A DNA stretch of 42,614 nt from UMGS1781 sp045650705 (GCA_045650705.1 JAZRRK010000024.1:1-42614); one strand, 5' to 3'. Shown: positions 1 through 8,830, numbered from the stretch's first letter. A program made the numbers and translations. Notes: generated by a model from the sequence alone, not told the origin.

Positions 1-1115
1 CATTTGGAGACAATATAACAATAAATGGAAAAGACTATTCAAATTTAAATGATTATATAGGTGAAATTAAATTAGTTGGGCAATCAGATGGTAACGGATT
101 AAAAGATTATAAAATATATGGAAATAGCGTGCAAAACGGAATACCATCACCAAATTCACCAGTAGAAATACAAAGTGTAGGAGATAAGACAAAGAATTTA
201 TTGAAACCAACTGGCAATGTTATAGGAAGTTTATTGGTCGGAGATGGAAGTATTAACAATTTAAATTATGTAACTACATCAGACTTTATATCTTTAAAAG
301 CAGGAACGTACACTATTAGTTATAAAACAGGTGCAAATTTAAGATATATTGGGCTATTTAATGAAAATAAAGAAATAGTTGGTAATTTTTGGAGTGGCCG
401 TGCCAATCCTTATACATTTACTTTAGATGCGGATTATTTAGTAAGAATTGATGTTGAAAGAGATGGCAATGTTCAAATAGAAAATTTAGAAACATTCTTT
501 ACAGAATATGAAGTACAATTACAACAAGGCTCAACAGCAACAGAATATGAACCATACGGATATAAAATACCAGTAACAGCTACAAATGAAGCCGGAGAAA
601 GTGTAACAACAAATATATATTTAGACGAACCACTAAGAAAAATAGGAGATTATGCAGATTATATAGATTTTGAAAATCAGAAATTAGTTAGAAAAATTTC
701 AGAATATATTTTATCTGGAAATGAAACTATGTTATTTTTTAGTAATACACAACTTAACCAATTTTATTTTAAACATGAAGGAATATTACACCCCGTTCCA
801 GATGATTTATCGAAAAATGTAATAAGTAATTATTACAAAGGTATAAAAATAGATGATAGGAGTAATAATTTTAATACTATATATACTTATTCAGAAGGTA
901 TAGCTATGAATGATAATAACTATACAGATGTAGAAGATTATGTAGAAATGTTGAAGAAAAAATATTCAGAAGGACATCCTATAGTTGCATACTATATTTT
1001 AGCAACCCAAATAGAAGAAACAATAGATTTACCAACAATCAATACATTAGAAGGCAAAAACACTATAACTATACAAACACAAATACAACCAAGTGATATG
1101 ACAGCGGAATTTTAA
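1..1115 (+). CDS. Phage tail/minor structural-like protein, 3' part
   Basis: The reading frame is open from base 3 to the TAA at 1113-1115, so the gene begins outside the window; a GTG at 129 is unlikely to be the true start because coding sequence continues upstream. The protein has the phrase NGIPSPNSPVEIQSVG, then a beta-rich carbohydrate-binding-like region, then YKIPVTATNEAGE and IYLDEPLRKIGDYADYIDF. These phrases are typical of putative minor structural or tail proteins of Firmicutes phages and of surface proteins in gut Clostridia. No catalytic motif is visible. Base composition matches the AT-rich host. A hairpin with a T-run lies just after the stop. It could be a prophage remnant or a surface adhesin whose N-terminus is missing; receptor binding is inferred only from the family. 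Confidence 0.6.
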   Translation, partial: FGDNITINGKDYSNLNDYIGEIKLVGQSDGNGLKDYKIYGNSVQNGIPSPNSPVEIQSVGDKTKNLLKPTGNVIGSLLVGDGSINNLNYVTTSDFISLKAGTYTISYKTGANLRYIGLFNENKEIVGNFWSGRANPYTFTLDADYLVRIDVERDGNVQIENLETFFTEYEVQLQQGSTATEYEPYGYKIPVTATNEAGESVTTNIYLDEPLRKIGDYADYIDFENQKLVRKISEYILSGNETMLFFSNTQLNQFYFKHEGILHPVPDDLSKNVISNYYKGIKIDDRSNNFNTIYTYSEGIAMNDNNYTDVEDYVEMLKKKYSEGHPIVAYYILATQIEETIDLPTINTLEGKNTITIQTQIQPSDMTAEF

Positions 1116-1118
1116 AAA

Positions 1119-1152
1119 TGTAGGAGGCGTGCTATGAGCACGTCCTTTTTTT
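1119..1152 (+). terminator. Hairpin with T-run (divergent family A repeat)
   Basis: GGCGTGCT and AGCACGTCC form a stem around a short loop, followed by seven T. It begins with TGTAGG like the other family A repeats and sits right after the phage-like gene, so it probably acts as its terminator. Confidence 0.6.
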
Positions 1153-1238
1153 CGTAGACTTACCCTATCAATAATGACTAAAAAAAATATATAAAATATA
1201 TAAATAAAAGAAAACGGAATTAACAAAGGCAAAAATTA

Positions 1239-1267
1239 TGTCAACGGGGACGGGGTTCTCATTGACA
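1239..1267. repeat. Palindromic interspersed-type element
   Basis: TGTCAA at the left end is the reverse complement of TTGACA at the right end, around a G-rich core. Elements of this appearance are common in Clostridia. Only one copy was seen in this window. Confidence 0.45.
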
Positions 1268-1319
1268 ACCATTAACATATTATTAAAAAATTAAATTTAA
1301 CAATGTTGTAAAAAAACTA

Positions 1320-1348
1320 TTGACAAAAAATAACATATTTAATAAAAT
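1320..1348 (+). promoter_or_regulatory. Sigma-A-type promoter
   Basis: TTGACA at 1320-1325, a 17-nt spacer and TAAAAT at 1343-1348. It would drive the AC-repeat ORF and possibly the prepilin-like gene at 1746. Confidence 0.6.
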
Positions 1349-1425
1349 AAATTCACAAATTAAAAAACATAAAACGTAGAGGTCGAACTCTTGGACGACC
1401 CGAATAAAAAATCAAAGGAGAAAAT

Positions 1426-1494
<69 letters not shown>

Positions 1495-1533
1495 TGTTAT
1501 AGAAGAAAAGTTATATATAAAATATAAAGAAAT

Positions 1534-1595
1534 AAAAGTTGGTATGTGAGAAAACGCATTTATTAATAATGCGCTTAAAAAGCATATCAACTTTT
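1534..1595 (+). terminator. Nested hairpin ending in a T-run
   Basis: The outer arms at 1534-1547 and 1582-1595 pair with G-U wobbles (AAAAGTTGGTATGT with GCATATCAACTTTT). An inner stem pairs CGCATT (1555-1560) with AATGCG (1568-1573). The right arm ends in TTTTT. It could be a terminator or a structured 3' end for the short transcript from 1320. Confidence 0.45.
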
Positions 1596-1608
1596 TGCGC
1601 GTAAAAAA

Positions 1609-1650
1609 TGTAGGGGGCGAGCATCACTCGTCCGTACTTCAAAGAAAATT
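1609..1650. repeat. Family A hairpin repeat
   Basis: TGTAGGGGG, then CGAGC..CTCG and GTCCG, then a tail close to TTCAAAGAAAATT. The hairpin stem is imperfect. The same layout recurs near 11080, 16894, 18461 and 33264. Confidence 0.75.
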
Positions 1651-1658
1651 CAAATAAA

Positions 1659-1710
1659 AGCCCCTTTAATAAGGGGGCTGGCGCCCGAATGGGCGACTGG
1701 GGGTTCTTAA
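1659..1710. repeat. Family B double-hairpin repeat
   Basis: An AGCCCCTTTAATAAGGGGGCT hairpin-type unit (split here as AGCCCC and GGGGGCT around TTTAATAA), then GCGCCCGAATGGGCG, then ACTGGGGGTTCTTA. The same order of elements recurs at 26961-27010 and, inverted, at 27027-27074. Confidence 0.75.
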
Positions 1711-1745
1711 GAACTCAAAATAATAAATTAAAAGGAGAATAAAAA

Positions 1746-2681
1746 ATGAAAAATAATAAAGGAATAACGTTAATAGCGTTAATTATAACAATAATAGTAA
1801 TGCTAATATTAGTAGCAGTAACAGTATCAGTAGTAATAAACAGCAACTTAATAGGAACAGCAAAAAAAGCAACACAAGATTATAAAGCAAAAGAAGAGGG
1901 AGAAAGAAACATTGCTGGATTTAATGTAACAATAGACGGAGAAGAAAAATATTTTAATAATGCAGAAGAATATGTAGATTATTTAAAAGGAAACGGTGGA
2001 ACAACAGGTGGAGATGATACAACAGGAGGAGAAACAACTCTAGTAGCAGGTGTATATGAACCAGGAGCAACTACTCCAACATATACTTGGGAACAACTTA
2101 CAGGAGATGAACTTATTGAAGGTGGAGTAGTACATGTAGATAGTAATGGAGTATTTACTACAAATTATGAAGCAGGTGATACGTACGAATCCGATAGCAA
2201 CAGCAGCATCGAGTTCCTAGATGGAAAAGTGTTAATTTTGCCTGAGAATGTGACTAAACTAGGGGCTGAAGCCTTCTCTACAGGCGACGCTGGTAAGTGG
2301 ACCATTAAGGGTATCGAGTCGATTGGTTCAAACCTAAAGATCGTGTGTTCGAGGGCCTTTGCTAACACACAAGTTGAAGAAATCCGTTTGCCTGAGGGAG
2401 TCGAAGTCATCGAGGAATCGGCGGATCTGAATGCTTGGTACGAGGTAAAGTGGTACCTGCCTAGCAGTCTAACATATATAGGTATGGGTAACTTCTCAAA
2501 AGGAGGGAACGTTTACTACTCAGGTACAAAGGAAAAGTGGGATGCGATTGAGAAAGATGAGATTTGGCTGGAGCCAGTAAACACGTTGACTGTCCACTTT
2601 GAGGACGGTACCTCTTGCATCTATTCCAGTGATTTCGTTGAAGGGAACCCTGTTGTCAAATTGTTAAGTGAAGGAATGTAG
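1746..2681 (+). CDS. Prepilin-like N-terminus with BspA-type LRR C-terminus
   Basis: The 311-residue protein starts MKNNKGITLIALIITI, a type IV prepilin-like signal: a short basic leader, a glycine, then a hydrophobic helix to about residue 35. A Gly/Thr-rich linker (GGTTGGDDTTGGETT) follows near residues 84-100. The rest looks like BspA-type (LRR_5) leucine-rich repeats: LPENVTKLGAEAF, LPEGVEVIEES, LPSSLTYIG, then YYSGTKEKWDAIEKD. The ATG at 1746 has an AAAGGAG site. From about 2175 the DNA becomes clearly richer in GC with different codon choice from the first 430 bases, suggesting that the C-terminal domain was acquired separately. Likely role: a surface-displayed pseudopilin or adhesin; the ligand is unknown. 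A terminator overlaps the stop codon. Confidence 0.75.
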   Translation: MKNNKGITLIALIITIIVMLILVAVTVSVVINSNLIGTAKKATQDYKAKEEGERNIAGFNVTIDGEEKYFNNAEEYVDYLKGNGGTTGGDDTTGGETTLVAGVYEPGATTPTYTWEQLTGDELIEGGVVHVDSNGVFTTNYEAGDTYESDSNSSIEFLDGKVLILPENVTKLGAEAFSTGDAGKWTIKGIESIGSNLKIVCSRAFANTQVEEIRLPEGVEVIEESADLNAWYEVKWYLPSSLTYIGMGNFSKGGNVYYSGTKEKWDAIEKDEIWLEPVNTLTVHFEDGTSCIYSSDFVEGNPVVKLLSEGM

Positions 2682-2702
2682 TTTTTGCTACATTCTTTTT
2701 TG
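2674..2702 (+). terminator. Rho-independent terminator
   Basis: GAATGTAG and CTACATTC form an 8-bp stem followed by a long T-run. It overlaps the stop codon of the prepilin-like gene. Confidence 0.85.
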
Positions 2703-2808
2703 CATTCATCCTAATTTTAAATAATTTAGATTTTAATAAACAACAGTAATATTATAAAAAAAATAAAATAAAATTTAATAGTACTTGAAGAAAGGGTGAA
2801 TTCTTAAT

Positions 2809-3084
2809 ATGAATAGAAAGCGTAAGTTAAATCAAATTTTAGATATGCCTAGAGAATTAGATAATAAAGAAGCTAAGATAACTATAATATCATTTGATCA
2901 AATTTTAATAGAAAACTATAAAGGAATATTGGAATATGAAGAGTTTTTTGTAAAGATAGATACAGAAATAGGAATTGTTAATATAAATGGATACAAACTG
3001 ACTTTAGAACAAATTACAGAGGATGATATAGAAATAAAAGGAACTATAAAAAGTATAGAACTTGAAAAAACACAAGTGGGGTGA
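2809..3084 (+). CDS. yqfC: YabP/YqfC-family sporulation protein
   Basis: A 91-residue protein of the YabP/YqfC family, a small beta-rich domain found in endospore formers and usually expressed in the mother cell. The segments GILEYEEFFVKIDTEIGIVNINGYKLTL and ITEDDIEIKGTIKSIEL (broken here by residues) match the family pattern of a short beta domain with the conserved I.I.G..L core. The ATG at 2809 follows AGAAAGGG at a rather long distance. The stop overlaps the GTG start of yqfD by 3 of 4 bases, so the two are translationally coupled, as expected for this gene pair. Exact molecular function is not established for the family. Confidence 0.85.
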   Translation: MNRKRKLNQILDMPRELDNKEAKITIISFDQILIENYKGILEYEEFFVKIDTEIGIVNINGYKLTLEQITEDDIEIKGTIKSIELEKTQVG

Positions 3085-4319
3085 AGATTTTGTTTATTAA
3101 AACTTTATTAAATTATGCTACAGGGTATGTAAATATAAGAGTAGAAGGATTTTTTGTAGAAAGATTTATGAATATGTGTATAAGCAAGAGAATCTTGCTG
3201 ATGAATATAAAGAGAGAAAAATCTACAATTATGTATGCAGATGTAGGAATAAGGGATTATAAAAAATTAAGACAAATTGCAAAAAAAACAAAATCTAAAG
3301 TAAAAATTCAGCATAAAAGAGGAATACCATTTGTAGCACATAAATATAGAAAAAGAAAAATATTTTTAGTTCTATTTTTAGTAATAATCGCCTGTTTAGC
3401 CATATCATCAAATTATATATGGAATATAGAAGTAACAGGGAATACAAGCATAGGTACAGAAGAAATTTTGAAAAGTTTAGAAGAAAGTGGATTAATGACA
3501 GGAATTTCAAAAAATGATATAAATACAAATGACATTATAAATAAAATAAGATTAAATAGAGACGATATTGCATGGGTAGGCATTAGTGTGAAAGGAACAA
3601 ATGCGATAGTAAAAATAAAAGAAATAGACAAAGCACCAGAAATAATAGATGAGAATGAATATTGTGATATAGTTTCAGATAAAAAAGGAATAATAACAAA
3701 AATAAGTGTACAAAATGGAACAGCAGCAGTAAAAGAAGGCGATATAGTAGAAAATGGAACAATATTAGTTAATGGATATTTAGAAGGAAAGTATACGGGA
3801 ATCAGGTATGTACATAGTATTGCAGACATAGAGGCAAAGGTTTGGTATTCTAAAAAGAAAAAAGAGCCATTAACTCAAACAATTTCAGTTACGACAGGAA
3901 ATGAAGAAAAAAAGTATAGCTTAAAATTTAAAAAAAATCAAATAAATTTATATAAAACCCTTTCAAAATTTGAAAAATATGATACAATAAATGAGAATAA
4001 AAAAATAATGTTATTTTCTAATTTTTATTTACCTATTGAAATAGTAAAAACTACCAACAAGGAGTATGTATTACAGGAAATAACTTATACAGAGGAAGAG
4101 TTAAAAAATCTTTTGGTAGAAGAGATAGAACAAGAACTTAATGAGGAAATAAGTAATGAGGAAAATATAGTAAATAAGAATATAAATGCGTATTTAGAAA
4201 ATGGAGAATTAGAAGTAGAAGTAACATATGAAGTTTTAGAAAATATTGGTGTAGAGAAAGAACTATACCTAGAAAGGGATGTGGATGAAAATGGAACAGA
4301 GGAGTCTGAGAATAGTTGA
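3081..4319 (+). CDS. yqfD: Sporulation protein YqfD
   Basis: The 412-residue protein has a basic N-terminal domain, a single membrane helix near residues 94-113 (FLVLFLVIIACLAISS) and an extracytoplasmic part beginning IWNIEVTGNTSIGTEEIL, a FtsQ/POTRA-like or YqfD domain. This order is characteristic of YqfD, a sporulation membrane protein found next to yqfC in endospore formers. It starts with GTG overlapping the yqfC stop. The C-terminal tail is rich in Glu. It overlaps the start of the next gene, so the three form one operon. Reaction and partners are unknown for the family; a stage IV sporulation role is known only by analogy. Confidence 0.88.
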   Translation: MKILFIKTLLNYATGYVNIRVEGFFVERFMNMCISKRILLMNIKREKSTIMYADVGIRDYKKLRQIAKKTKSKVKIQHKRGIPFVAHKYRKRKIFLVLFLVIIACLAISSNYIWNIEVTGNTSIGTEEILKSLEESGLMTGISKNDINTNDIINKIRLNRDDIAWVGISVKGTNAIVKIKEIDKAPEIIDENEYCDIVSDKKGIITKISVQNGTAAVKEGDIVENGTILVNGYLEGKYTGIRYVHSIADIEAKVWYSKKKKEPLTQTISVTTGNEEKKYSLKFKKNQINLYKTLSKFEKYDTINENKKIMLFSNFYLPIEIVKTTNKEYVLQEITYTEEELKNLLVEEIEQELNEEISNEENIVNKNINAYLENGELEVEVTYEVLENIGVEKELYLERDVDENGTEESENS

Positions 4320-5442
4320 AACAGACAAAACGTTTTTTGCAAAAATAAGTAGTACAATTTCAAAAATACTTATACCTACAAGAGTAGGGCTAAACGGAGT
4401 TATGATTTCCATAAAAAGAAACAGTTTGATAAAAGCATATAATAGCTACATAAGCAATAATTCAGAAGAAGCATCAAAAAAATATGAAGATAGTTATGCA
4501 CTATACTTAGAAGCAATAGATAAATATATAATGGATTCTTTATACAAAAAAGTAAAATCAAATACCGCAAGTAACTTTGAAAAAGAAGCACTATCAAAAT
4601 ATTATTTTATAGTTAGCTTAAAAAATAAAAATTATTTAGAATACAAATATAAAAAACAAGAGTATCTATTAAGAGTAGATTACGAGACAGTTAGCTCAAT
4701 GAAAAATGAGAAGACAGTAGAAAAATATAAAAAGTTCTATGTTGAAAAAATGGATACATTGTATAAAGGACTATTAAAAAATTACTCAGTAGCAATTGCA
4801 GATAATATACATACAAATGTAGATGAAGCATATAACAAGATATTTAATGCTCTAGAAAATTATATATTGGAAGTACTACCAATAAAAATAGAAAGTGGAG
4901 ACGAAATTGCTAAGGAAGAATATGAACAATATTTGCATACAACAGTTGGAAAGTTAGACGAAAGAGATAAAATAATGCAAAAAGTGGCTTTACTAGGGGT
5001 TAGTAGAAAAATGTTTGTACATAGTCTACCACTAGCTGCAACAGAAAAATGTTATATAAGAATTCTAAAAAAGGCTAGAGAATTAATTGTAAATAGCAAA
5101 AATGAGGCAAAAAGAAATAAATCATATGAAACTTTATTTGAAATAATAGAAGACTATAATGTAAAAATCCTATCAGGTAAAGTTTATTGGGAAAAACCTC
5201 AAGATAGACAAGCATACAAAAAATTCTGGGAACAATATGAAAAAGTTAAAGATAATGAGCAAAACAAACAAATATTATTCTTAAAAAATGACATAAAGAA
5301 ATTAGCTACAAACAGAAAAAAATATATAAAAATAATAGAACTACATAAAGAAAGACTTATCAAAATGCGAGCAATGAAAAAAATACCAAGCACACTAAAA
5401 ACTTATACAAAAATGACATATAATAAAAAACTTAATAAATAA
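4279..5442 (+). CDS. Unknown 387-aa helical protein in the phoH slot
   Basis: I do not recognise a family. The protein is highly charged (Lys, Glu, Tyr rich), has no signal peptide or clear membrane segment, and reads as largely alpha-helical, with coiled-coil-like stretches near residues 50-130 and 310-380. Three in-frame ATGs (4279, 4285, 4291) are possible starts; GAAAGGG ending at 4278 is best spaced for 4285. It overlaps the end of yqfD, so it is coupled to a sporulation operon, and it is followed 17 nt later by ybeY. In many Firmicutes phoH lies here; this protein has no Walker A motif and is not PhoH. A sporulation or RNA-related role is a guess from context only. Confidence 0.75.
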   Translation: MWMKMEQRSLRIVETDKTFFAKISSTISKILIPTRVGLNGVMISIKRNSLIKAYNSYISNNSEEASKKYEDSYALYLEAIDKYIMDSLYKKVKSNTASNFEKEALSKYYFIVSLKNKNYLEYKYKKQEYLLRVDYETVSSMKNEKTVEKYKKFYVEKMDTLYKGLLKNYSVAIADNIHTNVDEAYNKIFNALENYILEVLPIKIESGDEIAKEEYEQYLHTTVGKLDERDKIMQKVALLGVSRKMFVHSLPLAATEKCYIRILKKARELIVNSKNEAKRNKSYETLFEIIEDYNVKILSGKVYWEKPQDRQAYKKFWEQYEKVKDNEQNKQILFLKNDIKKLATNRKKYIKIIELHKERLIKMRAMKKIPSTLKTYTKMTYNKKLNK

Positions 5443-5459
5443 TAAGAGAGGACTTAAGA

Positions 5460-5927
5460 ATGAATGTAACAGAGATAAATTATTTAGACATAGACGAAAA
5501 CGAAGAGTATAACCAATTAATAAACACAGTATTAAATAAGTGCTTTGAGGAAGAAAATTTAAATAATAGAAACTTGTATGTAAATGTTGTATTAACAGAT
5601 TCAAAAAATATTAGACAAATAAATAAAGAACATAGAAATATAGATAAAGAAACAGATGTATTATCATTTCCAATGTATGAAAAAGAAGAATTAATGAATA
5701 TAGAGCTTGAAAATGAAGATGTATTGGGAGATATGGTAATATCAATAGTACGAGTAGAAGAACAAGCAAAAGAATATGGTCATAGCTTTAAAAGAGAATT
5801 GGCATATATGGTAGTACATTCATTTTATCATCTTATTGGATATGATCATATTGACGACGAAGATAAAAGACAAATGAGATTAAAAGAAGAAGGAATATTA
5901 AATAAATTAAATATAGGGAGAGATTAA
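5460..5927 (+). CDS. ybeY: Endoribonuclease YbeY
   Basis: A 155-residue metal-dependent endoribonuclease of the UPF0054 family, involved in 16S rRNA 3'-end maturation and ribosome quality control. The zinc-binding signature is present as H120-x3-H124-x5-H130 in VVHSFYHLIGYDHIDD, with serine in place of the more usual glycine after the first histidine. The conserved INKEHRNIDKETDVLSFP segment (residues 54-71) precedes it. Length is normal for the family. The ATG at 5460 has a GAGAGGA site. It lies in the same relative place as in the yqfD-phoH-ybeY-era cluster of Bacillus, one base before the next start. Confidence 0.93.
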   Translation: MNVTEINYLDIDENEEYNQLINTVLNKCFEEENLNNRNLYVNVVLTDSKNIRQINKEHRNIDKETDVLSFPMYEKEELMNIELENEDVLGDMVISIVRVEEQAKEYGHSFKRELAYMVVHSFYHLIGYDHIDDEDKRQMRLKEEGILNKLNIGRD

Positions 5928-5928
5928 A

Positions 5929-6990
5929 ATGAGTAAAAAAAGTAGTAATGGTACAAAAATATTAATAATAGCATTAATAGTAATAATTATAATAGCAGGT
6001 ATTATTTTAGCATTAAAAGCAAATGATGATAAAAATAGTCCAGTATCAAAATCAGAAGGAAATAATGTTGAAGGACAAGCACAGCAAGAAGAAAAGAAAA
6101 TACAAATTGTAGATACAGAATCAAAATCAAGACCATATGCAGTTATGATAAATAATAATCATTCAGCTTGGCCACAATGCGGACTACAAGATGCATATTT
6201 AGTATATGAAATAATAGTTGAAGGCGGAATAACAAGAATGATGGCATTATATAAAGATGCAGATACAGCCAAGATAGGTTCAGTAAGAAGCTCAAGACAC
6301 TATTTCATAGACTATGTACAAGAAAATGATGCTATATATGTACACTGGGGGGCAAGTACAGAGGCAGATAGAGAATTAGTTTCAATAGAACATTTAGATG
6401 GAATTGCATTAGAAGGTTCAGTATTTTTTAGAGATACAACATTAGATAGAGCTTACGAACATACAGGATTTACTAGTATGGAGAATGTGAAAGAATATTC
6501 AGAAAGTAAAGGATATACAAGAGATACAAACAAGGACTTATTATTAAATTACAGTGCAGATGAAATAGATATGGCAGGATTAGAAGGAGCAGAACCTGCT
6601 ACATCAATAGAGTTAGAATATTCAGATTATCATACTACAAGTTATGAATATGACGAAACAAATAAAGTATATAAAAGAAGCATGAGTGGTAAAGCTAATG
6701 TAGATTTAGAAACAGGAGAACAATATACTGCAAAGAATATAATAATTTATCAAGTTGAAAATTATACACTTTCTAGTGCAGGAAGCTCAGGAAAGCAAGG
6801 ATTAAATAGTATAGGAAATGGAACTGGTTACTTAGTAACAGGAGGATATAGTGTTCCAATTACTTGGGAAAAAACAGCACGTGATGAACAAACTGTATAT
6901 AAATATACTAATGGGGAAGAAATAGAAGTAAATGATGGAAATACATTTATACAAATTTGTCCAATAAATTCAGATATTACAATAGAATAA
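5929..6990 (+). CDS. DUF3048 (YerB-like) membrane-anchored protein
   Basis: A 353-residue protein with an N-terminal signal anchor (residues 10-29, isoleucine-rich), a Ser/Gln/Glu-rich linker and then a DUF3048/YerB domain starting near residue 65 with SRPYAVMINNNHSAWPQCGL. The segments EGGITRMMALYKD, IGSVRSSRHYF and YVHWGASTEADREL are characteristic. There is no lipobox cysteine, so it is membrane-anchored rather than a lipoprotein. Its domain faces the cell surface; biochemical function is not known for the family. It follows ybeY by one base and precedes era, a place where dgkA and cdd often lie in other Firmicutes. Confidence 0.88.
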   Translation: MSKKSSNGTKILIIALIVIIIIAGIILALKANDDKNSPVSKSEGNNVEGQAQQEEKKIQIVDTESKSRPYAVMINNNHSAWPQCGLQDAYLVYEIIVEGGITRMMALYKDADTAKIGSVRSSRHYFIDYVQENDAIYVHWGASTEADRELVSIEHLDGIALEGSVFFRDTTLDRAYEHTGFTSMENVKEYSESKGYTRDTNKDLLLNYSADEIDMAGLEGAEPATSIELEYSDYHTTSYEYDETNKVYKRSMSGKANVDLETGEQYTAKNIIIYQVENYTLSSAGSSGKQGLNSIGNGTGYLVTGGYSVPITWEKTARDEQTVYKYTNGEEIEVNDGNTFIQICPINSDITIE

Positions 6991-7033
6991 AAGAATTATT
7001 TATTAGATGCAACAATTAGGAAGAGAGGAAAAA

Positions 7034-7936
7034 ATGAGTAATTTTAGATCAGGTTTTGTGTCAATAGTAGGAAGAACCAATGTTGGAAAATCAACATTAT
7101 TAAATAGTCTAGTGGGCGAAAAAATAGCTATAACCGCAAATAAATGTCAAACTACAAGAACAGCTATAAGAGCAATTGTAAATAGAGAAAATTCTCAAAT
7201 AATATTTGTAGATACACCAGGAATTCACAAGCCAAAAACAAAATTAGGAAATACAATGCTAGAAACAGTGTGGACAACCATTCCAAATTGTGATGTTACC
7301 TTATTTATGATAGATGCAACATCAGAAAAAATAGGAAAAGGAGACCAAATAATACTAGATAAAATAAAAGAACTAAAAGGAAAAACTATATTAGTAATAA
7401 ACAAAATAGATCTAATAGAAAAAGAAAAACTATTAAAATTAATAGATTTATATAGAAATGAATATGAATTCAATGCTATAATACCTATTAGCGCAATTCA
7501 AAGTGAAAACATAGAAGCAATATTAACAGAAATTGAAAGAACTTTGCCAGAAGGACCAGCATATTATGATATAGATGAATATACTGACCAAACAGAAAGG
7601 CAAATTGCAGAAGAAATAATAAGAGAAAAGGCACTTAAATTATTAGATGAAGAAATACCACATGGTATATATGTAGAAACACAAAAAATGTCATTAAGAA
7701 AAACTGCAAAAAAGGAAGAAATATATGATATAGAAGTAATAATATATTGCTTAAGAGAGTCACATAAAGGAATTATAATAGGTAAATCAGGAGCAATGTT
7801 AAAAAAGATAGGAATGTATGCTCGTCAAGACTTAGAAAAAATTTTAAAAACAAAAGTTAATTTAAAAATATGGGTAAAAGTAAAAGAAAATTGGCAAGAT
7901 AATATTAGCATAGTAAACAAATTTAAACTTAAGTAA
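7034..7936 (+). CDS. era: GTPase Era
   Basis: A 300-residue ribosome-assembly GTPase that binds the 3' end of 16S rRNA. The G1 loop is GRTNVGKST (residues 13-21, with Thr for the usual Pro), G3 is DTPG in VDTPGIHKPK, G4 is NKID, and a C-terminal KH domain has GIIIGKSGAMLKKIG. The frame is open from an ATG at 7007, but the GGAAGAGAGG site at 7018-7027 and the normal Era N-terminus both place the start at 7034. It follows the DUF3048 gene and precedes yqzL and recO, the order seen in Bacillus. Essential in most bacteria. Confidence 0.96.
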   Translation: MSNFRSGFVSIVGRTNVGKSTLLNSLVGEKIAITANKCQTTRTAIRAIVNRENSQIIFVDTPGIHKPKTKLGNTMLETVWTTIPNCDVTLFMIDATSEKIGKGDQIILDKIKELKGKTILVINKIDLIEKEKLLKLIDLYRNEYEFNAIIPISAIQSENIEAILTEIERTLPEGPAYYDIDEYTDQTERQIAEEIIREKALKLLDEEIPHGIYVETQKMSLRKTAKKEEIYDIEVIIYCLRESHKGIIIGKSGAMLKKIGMYARQDLEKILKTKVNLKIWVKVKENWQDNISIVNKFKLK

Positions 7937-8001
7937 AAATTTGAATAAAAAAAATTTATTTACAAAAAATATTTTTAAAAAGGTAAACAGGAGATGAGAG
8001 T

Positions 8002-8163
8002 ATGATAAGACATATAGCTTGGAATACATTTAAGAATACAGGAGATATAAATACATTCCTAGAATTTAAACAAGTTGAAGATATAGAAAAAAATATAAAG
8101 GTGGAAAATTATGAAAACAGTAAGGACAAAGGGAATAATAATTGCAGAGAAAGTATTATCTGA
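8002..8163 (+). CDS. yqzL: YqzL-like small protein
   Basis: A 53-residue ORF not obvious by length. It starts MIRHIAWNTFKNTGDINTFL and continues EFKQVEDIEKN, matching the pattern of YqzL (aromatic residues, F..TG.I..YL.FKE), which in Bacillus lies between era and recO. GGAGATGAG at 7990-7998 supplies a ribosome binding site. The core match is residues 1-30; the tail, residues 38-53, overlaps the recO start in another frame, so the pair is coupled. Function unknown. Confidence 0.7.
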   Translation: MIRHIAWNTFKNTGDINTFLEFKQVEDIEKNIKVENYENSKDKGNNNCRESII

Positions 8164-8827
8164 TTTCGATAAAATGCTTACTATATTAACACCTAATAAT
8201 GGAAAAATTGAGTGTGTTGCAAAAGGCGCTAGGAGACCAAAGAGCCTTTTAATGGCAGGCACTCAATTTTTATGTTTTGGAGAATATTTATTATATAAAG
8301 GGTCAGACAATTATAGTATGAACTCTTGTGAGACAATAGAGATATTTTATAATATAAGGACAGATTTAGATAAATTAAAGTATGCGGTATATATTACAAA
8401 AATAATAAATGATGTAACGACAGAAAATCAAAATAATTACAAAATATTACAGCTATATTTAAATACATTATATGTAATATCTAATACAGATAAAAATTTA
8501 GAATTAATAACCTCAATATTTAGATTAAGATTATTATCAATAATTGGTTATAGACCAGAAATAGGAGAATGTAAATCTTGCAAGCAAAAAGAAAAATTAA
8601 GCAAATTTAGTATAAAAGATAATGGTTTTAAATGCGAAGCATGTGGCAAGATAGATAAAGGGGCAATAGACATGAGTGAGACAACAAAAGATGCTATAAG
8701 ATACGCAATCTTAGCAGATGCAAAAAAAATATATTCATTTGAAATACCACAAGAATCAATAGAAGAGCTGAAAATTATATCAAAAATATATTTAACAGAA
8801 AAATTAGAAAAGGAATATAAAGTATAA
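8111..8827 (+). CDS. recO: DNA repair protein RecO
   Basis: A 238-residue recombination mediator that works with RecF and RecR to load RecA on gapped DNA. The N-terminal OB fold is visible in RTKGIIIAEKVLSDFDKMLTILT and the alpha-helical body follows. A zinc finger with C154, C157, C175 and C178 is present (CKSCKQ...KCEACG). Length is normal for the family (about 240-260). The ATG at 8111 follows AGGTGGAAA inside the yqzL tail. It is the last gene of the era block; a promoter for the next gene starts 4 nt after its stop. Confidence 0.93.
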   Translation: MKTVRTKGIIIAEKVLSDFDKMLTILTPNNGKIECVAKGARRPKSLLMAGTQFLCFGEYLLYKGSDNYSMNSCETIEIFYNIRTDLDKLKYAVYITKIINDVTTENQNNYKILQLYLNTLYVISNTDKNLELITSIFRLRLLSIIGYRPEIGECKSCKQKEKLSKFSIKDNGFKCEACGKIDKGAIDMSETTKDAIRYAILADAKKIYSFEIPQESIEELKIISKIYLTEKLEKEYKV

Positions 8828-8830
8828 AAT

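Noticed and set aside
7007..7033. Upstream ATG of era as the start
   Set aside because: The ribosome binding site lies inside these 27 bases and Era proteins begin at the second ATG.
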